Source of the DNA: Bacillota bacterium
GTDB lineage: Bacteria > Bacillota > Dethiobacteria > Dethiobacterales > Dethiobacteraceae
Length of the DNA: 11,351 nt
Direction of reading: 5' to 3'
Assembly: GCA_018725345.1 (NCBI GenBank)
Contig: QLUI01000030.1
Location: 1-11,351 of the forward strand
In this document: positions 6,297 through 11,351 of the stretch, piece by piece
How the letters are laid out: each line of letters opens with the position of its first letter
Position numbering within the stretch: position 1 is the first letter of the stretch
Made by a program: the position numbers and the translations under genes
The notes under the pieces: generated by a model
What the model was told of the DNA's origin: nothing
What the model saw: only the letters and a program-made list of their open reading frames with translations
Database searches by the model: none

Positions 6297-9041
6297 ATGG
6301 CGAAAGCAGTGATATCGTATGACAAAGAGCTACCTGAGATACCCGACCGGCTGGCTCATCTGAAGCCAGATGCATACCTCTTCAAGAAGACTGCCGAGGA
6401 GTACGAAGTAATCGAGGGGCGCCGCCCCAGCAAGATGCTCCTGGTAAACTGTCTCAGAGGAGAGGTGAATCGGTGGCGTGACGACGGCTACCCTGGTGCT
6501 TCCCACGTGACGCAGCGCCTCTTCCAATTCTGGTTCGAGGAGGATCACCTGGTAAACGGCGAGCCCTTCCACTACTACTTCGGTCAGCGAGAAGCAGTGG
6601 AGACGCTGGTCTACTTGGTGGAGGTGAGGGGCATCCGAGACTCGAAGCCTCTTATTGACACCTTCGCCGAGATCTTCCGTAAGGACCTGTTCACTTATAG
6701 TGTAGAGCACCAGACTACCATGGACGGCAGACGCCAGATTCGGCGCTACTTCCCCGAGCTCGACGCCGATGGTCTCCAGGATCTCCCTCCCGAGAATCTA
6801 CAAAGGTATGCCTTTAAGATGGCTACCGGTTCAGGTAAGACCGTGGTTATGGCTATGATTATCGTCTGGTCCTACTTCCACCGCAAGATGGTGTCCGGCT
6901 CCGACCTGTCAACCAACTTCCTCATCGTCGCCCCGAATGTGATTGTCTACCAGCGCCTGGAGAAGGACTTCGCCAATAACAGCATCTTCTATGAGCTGCC
7001 GCTAGTCCCGCCGGGGTGGCAATGGAACATAAAGCCGATTCTACGGGGCGAGAGCACCGAACCAGACCCAAGCGGGAACCTCTTCCTCACCAACATTCAG
7101 CAGATCTACGAGTTCCGTGATGAGGATTGGACACCGATCAACGCTGTGGATGCCATCCTCGGTCGCAAACCGGTGCAGGACCTTGCCTCTCACCAGCGCT
7201 CAATGCTGGAACGCCTGAAGAGCCTCCACCACCTCGTAGTGCTCAATGATGAAGCCCACCATGTCCATGATGAGGATCTAGCCTGGCACAAGACGCTGAT
7301 GGCTCTTCACCAAAGCATCCCAGGCGGGCTTTCCCTGTGGCTGGACTTCTCAGCCACGCCTAAGGATCAGAATGGCACCTACTATCCCTGGATCATCTGC
7401 GATTATCCCCTAGCCCAGTCGGTGGAAGACCGCATCGTCAAGGCACCGCTCATCGTCCATCAGGTTCAGCGCTCCGACCCTGATAAGATCACCAAGGACA
7501 ATGTGACCGATGTATATGGAGAATGGCTCCTTGCTGCCCTGGAGCGCTGGAGCGAGCACTACCAGACCTACACAGCACTCGGCCCTAAACCGGTGCTTTT
7601 CATCATGGCTGAGAAGAACGCCTATGCGGATGAGATTGGCAAGTGGCTGGTGGATAAAAAGAATAAGACCAGTCTGAGGGAGAGCGAGGTTCTGGTTATT
7701 CACACCGACTCCGAAGGCGAGATTACAAAGGGGTCTCTTAAAGTGGCCCGCGAAGCCGCCCGCGATATCGACTTGCCAGCTAACAAGCTCAAGGTGATTG
7801 TCAGCGTGATGATGCTGCGGGAGGGTTGGGATGTTCGCAATGTCTCGGTAGTCCTGGGGCTGCGGCCCTTCACATCCAAGGCAAAGATCCTCCCGGAGCA
7901 GGCTGTGGGCAGGGGCTTGCGGCTGATGCAGGGCATCAGCCCGGACCGCACCCAGACGCTGGAGGTTATGGGGACATCCGCTTTCGAAGCCTTTGTGCGA
8001 CAACTGGAGGCAGAGGGTGTAGGGATTAAGACTGTGACTAAACCTCCAGCACCACCAATCAAGATCGAACCCGTGCAGGAGAAGGTCAAGTATGACATCA
8101 TCATCCCTCTGACCCGCCCGGTCTATTCTCACGATTACAAAAAGCTCTCCTCCCTTGACCCTCTAAGCCTTGACCCGATCTACAATAGTGAAGACCTTGA
8201 GGAGGAATATCGTATTACCCTCAAGATGGAATTTGCCACCACCGAGACCGAGGTGCATCAAGCCGTCATTGCGCCCGACATGCCTCTCCTTAGCCAGGAA
8301 CTCGTCTCTTCCATCACCAACAAAGTCATCGCCGAGGCTCGATTATCTAATGTATTTGCAGATCTCTATCCCGTTGTTCGGACATATGTAGCTAAGCGGT
8401 GTTTTGGTCAGGAGATTGACCTGGAGAATGAAAACATCCGCAACCATCTACACGCTCTGATACTCCAGCAAGGCATTGCGCGTTATCTCGCCAAAAAGAT
8501 TGGTGAACTGACGGCGGAGAAAAGAGAGATCAAATTTGAGGAAGCTCGGTTCAGGCTTTCGGAGACGCAGCCCTTTGTCTGGCGGCGCCGCCATTTGCAG
8601 TGTGCCCATACGATTTTCAACTATGTTGCCACTTACAACGATTTCGAGTCGGACTTCGCCGAGTTTCTCGATGACTGCCCCGATATACTGCGATTTGCCG
8701 CTCTTGCTGAGAGCTTCACCCGCTTTCGTGTCGACTATCTCAGTCCCTCTGGAGCGATCAAGTTCTACTACCCGGACTTCGTGGCTGTTCAAAAGTGTGA
8801 GGATGGCAGTCTGGTGCACTGGATCATCGAGACTAAGGGGCGCAAGTATGAAGGCCTTCTCAATAAGGAAGCCAGCATCTGCGAGTGGTGCAGGAAGGTC
8901 TCTGCACAGGTTGACGAGGACTGGCGCTATATTCGTGTAGACCAGATTGATTTTGAGGGCCAAAAATATAAGAGCTTTGCTCACCTATTATTTACGATCG
9001 AACCTCCCGGTGGTCCCGCGGATGAAGGCGGACTCCTTTGA
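6297..9041 (+). CDS. Type III-like restriction subunit (Res): DEAD/DEAH translocase with PD-(D/E)XK nuclease
   Basis: This 914-residue protein has superfamily 2 motor motifs: Walker A ATGSGKT (176-182), Walker B DEAH (318-321), SATP (352-355) and QAVGRGLRL (535-543). The C-terminus carries an endonuclease motif, PD at 826-827 and ETK at 845-847 within WIIETKGRKYEG. It should use ATP to move along or signal along DNA and cleave when sites are unmethylated. Its layout resembles Res of type III systems and the related family often named after BPTD_3080; that family assignment is from memory and not computed. ATG 6297 is set by GGAGGTGA at 6283-6290, only one base after the Mod stop, so the two are co-translated. 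All motifs look intact. A 240-residue open frame on the opposite strand within it is a shadow. Confidence 0.93.
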   Translation: MAKAVISYDKELPEIPDRLAHLKPDAYLFKKTAEEYEVIEGRRPSKMLLVNCLRGEVNRWRDDGYPGASHVTQRLFQFWFEEDHLVNGEPFHYYFGQREAVETLVYLVEVRGIRDSKPLIDTFAEIFRKDLFTYSVEHQTTMDGRRQIRRYFPELDADGLQDLPPENLQRYAFKMATGSGKTVVMAMIIVWSYFHRKMVSGSDLSTNFLIVAPNVIVYQRLEKDFANNSIFYELPLVPPGWQWNIKPILRGESTEPDPSGNLFLTNIQQIYEFRDEDWTPINAVDAILGRKPVQDLASHQRSMLERLKSLHHLVVLNDEAHHVHDEDLAWHKTLMALHQSIPGGLSLWLDFSATPKDQNGTYYPWIICDYPLAQSVEDRIVKAPLIVHQVQRSDPDKITKDNVTDVYGEWLLAALERWSEHYQTYTALGPKPVLFIMAEKNAYADEIGKWLVDKKNKTSLRESEVLVIHTDSEGEITKGSLKVAREAARDIDLPANKLKVIVSVMMLREGWDVRNVSVVLGLRPFTSKAKILPEQAVGRGLRLMQGISPDRTQTLEVMGTSAFEAFVRQLEAEGVGIKTVTKPPAPPIKIEPVQEKVKYDIIIPLTRPVYSHDYKKLSSLDPLSLDPIYNSEDLEEEYRITLKMEFATTETEVHQAVIAPDMPLLSQELVSSITNKVIAEARLSNVFADLYPVVRTYVAKRCFGQEIDLENENIRNHLHALILQQGIARYLAKKIGELTAEKREIKFEEARFRLSETQPFVWRRRHLQCAHTIFNYVATYNDFESDFAEFLDDCPDILRFAALAESFTRFRVDYLSPSGAIKFYYPDFVAVQKCEDGSLVHWIIETKGRKYEGLLNKEASICEWCRKVSAQVDEDWRYIRVDQIDFEGQKYKSFAHLLFTIEPPGGPADEGGLL

Positions 9042-9257
9042 CAACCAAATACCCTCGGCGAGGCTTTGCCTACGAACCTCAACGGTTAGGTAAGCGGGTT
9101 TCCAAACTATAACAATTGCATCGCCCTATTGAAGGCGTCCCCCCGTTGAACAATTCGTCAGATTGTGTGACTGCAAAGCAAGCGGCCCAACGTCAAGATA
9201 GCATCTGCCCTCTCCAAATTCGCCTAGTTGAACACGTTGACGATTATTTTTTCATTC
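9042..9257. other. Intergenic stretch between convergent genes
   Basis: These 216 bases separate the 3' ends of Res and the leftward 144-residue gene. I see only weak hairpins (for example CCTC 9053-9056 with GAGG 9060-9063) and no T-run, so no convincing terminator for either strand. A 60-codon + strand frame at 9116-9298 starts at TTG, overlaps the opposite gene and looks random. Confidence 0.5.
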
Positions 9258-9692
9258 TCAGAGACGTGAGATTCCGCCTGCTAGATCATCGGCTGTAATT
9301 CTGCCAGCCTCATAGGCATCCACTAGATTTAGCAACTCGGTAAGTTTGTCTACTCCGCCAGCCCTATCTACGAGTCGATTACGATTTATGAGGTCATGAC
9401 CTGGGACATAGTCAGCGTCAGACGGAACAACCCTGCCACATCCACACTTGCATTTGCCAGCTTCTATACTCACTACCTCAGCTAATAGGCTGACGACACC
9501 ATCAAAGACCCAGTCTGCCAACTCTCTGGTATATTTGGTTGCGTGCAATAGGAAGCGTTCGTCGTTGACATGCTCAAAGAGATAAACCGCGTAGGCATCG
9601 CTTTTTGGGTTGTGCCACATTTCCGCTTGCCCCTTTCGTTTTATGAGATGGCAGCCCCACGCATCCGTTTCACAGACATTATATTTGGTCAT
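9258..9692 (-). CDS. Hypothetical protein with CxCxC...GHD zinc-binding-like motif
   Basis: I do not recognise this 144-residue protein as a named family. Residues 1-75 are a compact, hydrophobic-aromatic half (AYAVYLFEHVNDERFLLHATKY, then WVFDGVVSLLAEVV). Residues 80-100 read KCKCGCGRVVP...YVPGHD, with C81, C83, C85 and H99 as likely metal ligands. The CGCG...PGHD pattern recurs in small proteins of actinobacteria and phages as far as I recall. The rest (105-144) looks helical. The start is well supported: AGGAGG (complement of 9697-9702) lies 7 bases upstream of the ATG. It follows a 59-codon gene on the same strand by 59 bases and very likely shares its promoter at 9946-9974. Confidence 0.75.
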   Translation of the reverse strand: MTKYNVCETDAWGCHLIKRKGQAEMWHNPKSDAYAVYLFEHVNDERFLLHATKYTRELADWVFDGVVSLLAEVVSIEAGKCKCGCGRVVPSDADYVPGHDLINRNRLVDRAGGVDKLTELLNLVDAYEAGRITADDLAGGISRL

Positions 9693-9751
9693 TTTTCCTC
9701 CTCTGCAAATCCGCTGGCTGGGCTACTTATGGGCTTATCGCAAAATAAAGT

Positions 9752-9931
9752 TTACTTTTCATTCTCTCTTTTTGCTTTTTTCACCTGCTTTAAGTCTGAT
9801 CTTGGGGAGATAGTATAGTTCCATTGTGGGTTCACATCGTGATACTTGATGTTTAATTCTTTCTCCCAATCTTCTGCAGGTTTATTTATTTTCTTCCTCT
9901 TGTCTTTTTTGCCACTTCTCACAGAATTCAT
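9752..9931 (-). CDS. Small basic hypothetical protein, 59 residues
   Basis: This short frame lies directly behind a perfect-consensus promoter. It encodes a highly charged, lysine-rich protein starting MNSVRSGKKDKRKK, then PAEDWEKELNIKYHDVNP, and ending KKAKRENEK. No signal peptide, membrane segment or known motif is visible. The ATG at 9931 (minus strand) is about 8 bases from the predicted transcription start near 9939, and only a weak purine run (AAGAAA) precedes it, so translation would be nearly leaderless. The gene ends 59 bases before the 144-residue gene. The nucleic-acid-binding look of the basic ends is suggestive only. That it is coding rests on position, intact frame and protein-like composition. 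Confidence 0.55.
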   Translation of the reverse strand: MNSVRSGKKDKRKKINKPAEDWEKELNIKYHDVNPQWNYTISPRSDLKQVKKAKRENEK

Positions 9932-9945
9932 TTTCTTATTTTTTG

Positions 9946-9974
9946 ATTATACATTAGAGCGATAATTTTGTCAA
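9946..9974 (-). promoter_or_regulatory. Perfect-consensus sigma70 promoter
   Basis: On the minus strand TTGACA (complement of 9969-9974) and TATAAT (complement of 9946-9951) are separated by exactly 17 bases, the ideal housekeeping promoter. Transcription should start near 9939 and run leftward through the 59-residue and 144-residue genes. Such a perfect match implies strong expression unless repressed. It lies in AT-rich DNA. Confidence 0.85.
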
Positions 9975-9998
9975 CAAAAAGCGAAAACTCATGATTTT

Positions 9999-10065
9999 GC
10001 TCAGCTGGTAGCAAGCTAATCGCTTGTTTTGTAAGCATATAAACACTATATTACAGCACCAGTTC
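9999..10065 (+). other. tRNA-like remnant (possible decayed tRNA or attachment-site scar)
   Basis: GCTCAGCTGGTAG (9999-10011) is identical to the conserved D-arm found in many bacterial tRNAs. GCTT-7-base loop-AAGC (10022-10036) resembles an anticodon arm, and CACCAGTTC (10057-10065) resembles the 5' half of a T-arm as in threonine tRNAs. Spacing is wrong, the D-stem is not closed by GAGC, the T-arm does not close and no acceptor stem pairs, so it is not a functional tRNA. Chance similarity is possible for the anticodon part but less so for the 13-base D-arm match. Confidence 0.3.
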
Positions 10066-10228
10066 TTTGGGTATTACCTAATTTTATATCTAATCAGATT
10101 CAGAAGGTGCCACTTACTCCCCAGAACGGCGGAAATTCCTACCATTTTTGATGTTAGGTTCATAGTCCGGCTCACCAAAGGACAGGGAGGTAATGGACAG
10201 CCGACTGTGGGCTGGGGCCTTATAGTCC
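10066..10228. other. Intergenic stretch without recognised gene
   Basis: The minus-strand 162-residue gene ends at 10229 and the leftward promoter begins at 9974. Apart from the tRNA-like pieces I see no gene here. ATAGTCC occurs at 10161-10167 and 10222-10228 and GGACAG occurs twice nearby, both too short to mean much. An 87-codon + strand frame (10024-10287) overlaps the opposite gene and lacks a ribosome binding site. Confidence 0.45.
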
Positions 10229-10717
10229 CTAACGATCGCGAAAGAAACCGAAACTATTTCTGCCATACATCCGGTATTTATGGTTGAAGAACGGGCTGAA
10301 GCGCCTCACATCTACTGGAGTCTTGATTGGCTCAATTAGGTCAACAAGAAACCACAGGTGAATCGGCCCAGTACCCGGAAAGTGATTCATGCACCACACC
10401 TCATTGATACAGAACGCTTGCCACGCCATTGGGCAATGTAGGCGTTGACGGTCATGATGAAAATCAACAATCCGCATTCTAATAGGGCAATGGTAGGGCT
10501 GTCCTCCTACAAGATAAAGCCATGTTTCATCCAGTCCTTGTCGGAATGGTAAGTTTTGCCTAAGCGCGGCAATGGCGTCATCGTCTGGGTTAAACGTCCA
10601 CGCGTAAGCGAAACGCCCTTCTCTAGCGAATATCCCCCTAAACTCCGGGAGGAGAACTTCTACATAATCTACATCCCCATTCCTTGGTTCATGCTTAGCC
10701 TTTGCGACAAGAATCAT
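10229..10717 (-). CDS. Hypothetical protein, 162 residues, possible PUA/EVE-like fold
   Basis: I do not recognise this protein with certainty. It is rich in Trp, His and Phe (AYAWTFNPDDDAIAALRQ, ETWLYLVGGQPYHCPIRM, IHLWFLVDLIEPIKTPVDV). A strand-rich body with WFLVDLIEPIKTP followed by RRFSPFF is reminiscent of EVE or other PUA-like domains that bind modified bases, but this is an impression only. The start is well supported by AGGAGG (complement of 10723-10728), 5 bases before the ATG. The gene stands alone, divergent from the YgjP-like gene, with no clear promoter hexamers upstream. No terminator is evident after its stop. It ends abruptly after FGFFRDR, so a 3' truncation cannot be excluded. 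Confidence 0.65.
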   Translation of the reverse strand: MILVAKAKHEPRNGDVDYVEVLLPEFRGIFAREGRFAYAWTFNPDDDAIAALRQNLPFRQGLDETWLYLVGGQPYHCPIRMRIVDFHHDRQRLHCPMAWQAFCINEVWCMNHFPGTGPIHLWFLVDLIEPIKTPVDVRRFSPFFNHKYRMYGRNSFGFFRDR

Positions 10718-11026
10718 CTATGCCTCCTGCTAGTTTATTAAATCCGGCTTCAGACTATTTTGAGTCTCCCAGGCTCGGGAAACCAGAGCTGCTCCTCAAG
10801 CAGATATTTGAACCGTTTCCTATGCTCCCTATTTTACCTCGGCGACTCTTTGGCGTCAAGTCAGAAGAAATAGCAATAATCCACAAATGCACTTTACGCT
10901 AAAATGTGACATCTCCGCATGCGTATCATGTTGGCCATACCCTTCCTGCTAACAAACTACTACATGCCGCCCCTTTTTTGATTTGCCCTGTGGACACCCA
11001 GTGTGTTGAGCAGGTAAACTAGAGAT
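10718..11026. other. Divergent intergenic region with clustered hairpins
   Basis: These 309 bases separate the leftward 162-residue gene from the rightward YgjP-like gene. Three small perfect hairpins crowd 10752-10803: AGACT/AGTCT (10752-10767), TCCC/GGGA (10767-10780) and CTGCT/AGCAG (10789-10803). They would lie in the leader of the leftward gene if its promoter is beyond them. I see no convincing promoter for either gene. A 66-codon + strand frame (10702-10902) has no ribosome binding site and crosses the opposite gene's start, so I do not call it. Confidence 0.4.
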
Positions 11027-11351
11027 ATGGTTCAACGAACCCGTCCTCACTTGACCGTCGCAGAGACACGCAAGATCACCATTAACGACCAAACCATTTC
11101 CTGCATCATCAAGCGCAGCGCCAGGGCGAAGCATGTCCGGCTCGAGGTGAGACAAGGAACGGGCCTTACGGTAGTGATTCCAAAGTCTTATAAGATTGGG
11201 CAGATCCCAAACCTTTTGGAGGCGAAGGCGAGTTGGATATTAGACAAGCTCGCAAAGTATGGCGAAGTGCAACCGCTTTGTGCTGACAGGGAAGTCAAAA
11301 GTGGCGATGTCATTCCCTACCTCGGCCGGGATTTGGAGGTGGTAAAACGAC
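11027..11351 (+). CDS. YgjP-like (DUF45/M48-type) metallopeptidase, N-terminal part
   Basis: This gene starts at ATG 11027 and runs off the window after 108 codons. An in-frame TAA at 11015-11017 rules out an earlier start. The visible protein shows the YgjP N-terminal pattern: ISCIIKRSARAKHVRLEV (about 24-41), a VVIPKSY strand, then LLEAKASWILDKLAKYG with the conserved K..WI helix, and later IPYLGRDLEVV. The zinc site HExxH expected near the C-terminus lies outside the window. YgjP-like proteins are cytoplasmic SprT-like predicted proteases, and members often sit beside restriction-modification genes, which fits this neighbourhood. The ribosome binding site is weak (AGAG just upstream). Confidence 0.8.
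   Translation, partial: MVQRTRPHLTVAETRKITINDQTISCIIKRSARAKHVRLEVRQGTGLTVVIPKSYKIGQIPNLLEAKASWILDKLAKYGEVQPLCADREVKSGDVIPYLGRDLEVVKR

Noticed and set aside
7410..8132. 240-codon open frame on the minus strand inside Res
   Set aside because: It lies wholly within a gene with all expected helicase motifs. Its low-complexity His/Leu-rich translation is typical of an antisense shadow of GC-rich coding DNA.
9070..9242. Possible integron attC site (GTTRRRY and RYYYAAC-like strings)
   Set aside because: GTTGAAC and GCCCAAC strings occur, but the order, spacing and complementarity of the core boxes do not fit an attC hairpin, and no integrase is in view.
9116..9298. 60-codon + strand frame
   Set aside because: TTG start without ribosome binding site, overlaps the end of the opposite gene, composition looks random.
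9570..9818. 82-codon + strand frame
   Set aside because: Runs antisense across the start and ribosome binding site of the 144-residue gene and the end of the 59-residue gene.
9999..10075. Functional tRNA gene
   Set aside because: D-arm string is good but there is no acceptor stem, the T-arm does not close and spacing is wrong; kept only as a possible remnant.
10024..10287. 87-codon + strand frame
   Set aside because: No ribosome binding site; it overlaps the 3' end of the 162-residue gene and its translation resembles no protein pattern.
10702..10902. 66-codon + strand frame
   Set aside because: Its middle looks mildly protein-like, but it crosses the start of the opposite gene, covers the hairpin cluster and has no ribosome binding site.

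Overview
The window is bacterial. The genes are tightly packed, Shine-Dalgarno sites are strong (AAGGAGG, AGGAGG, GGAGGT), and there are sigma70-type promoter elements, one of them a perfect consensus. Coding GC is moderate to high (about 50-60% in sampled lines), falling sharply in the AT-rich stretch around 9,700-10,100. The gene content (type III-like restriction-modification, DUF433/DUF5615 pair, RadC next to a helicase-nuclease) is that of an accessory defence or genomic-island region. I cannot fix the phylum from sequence alone. Chloroflexota-like environmental bacteria would be a reasonable guess, held weakly.

Left part (1-3768): the window opens on a 68-base nested inverted repeat able to fold into a three-way junction. 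An operator-like palindrome follows, then a two-gene operon. RadC has an intact JAMM metal site. Its stop codon overlaps the start of a 964-residue UvrD/PcrA-type helicase with a C-terminal AddB/Cas4-like PD-(D/E)XK nuclease and four iron-sulfur-type cysteines.

Middle part (3769-9041): an extended -10 promoter overlaps a palindrome and drives a DUF433 antitoxin-like gene, which overlaps by one base a DUF5615 PIN-like toxin gene. Directly downstream and on the same strand come a beta-class (type III-like) DNA methyltransferase and its restriction subunit, a DEAD/DEAH translocase with a C-terminal PD...ETK nuclease. They are separated by one base. The methyltransferase has an AT-rich block where the target-recognition region should be, and an unexpected PKD-like C-terminus.

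Right part (9042-11351): the strand switches. Three leftward genes follow: a 144-residue protein with a CxCxC...GHD motif, a 59-residue basic protein too short for ordinary gene calling that starts about 8 bases after the predicted start of a perfect-consensus promoter, and a 162-residue unrecognised protein. Between them lies a stretch resembling pieces of a tRNA. At the right edge a rightward YgjP-like metallopeptidase gene begins and runs out of the window.

How the genes work together: methylation by Mod should protect host DNA while Res cleaves unmodified DNA. The toxin-antitoxin-like pair in front may stabilise the locus. RadC plus the helicase-nuclease looks like a separate DNA-processing module. 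YgjP-like proteases often accompany restriction genes. That all of these form one functional system is inference.
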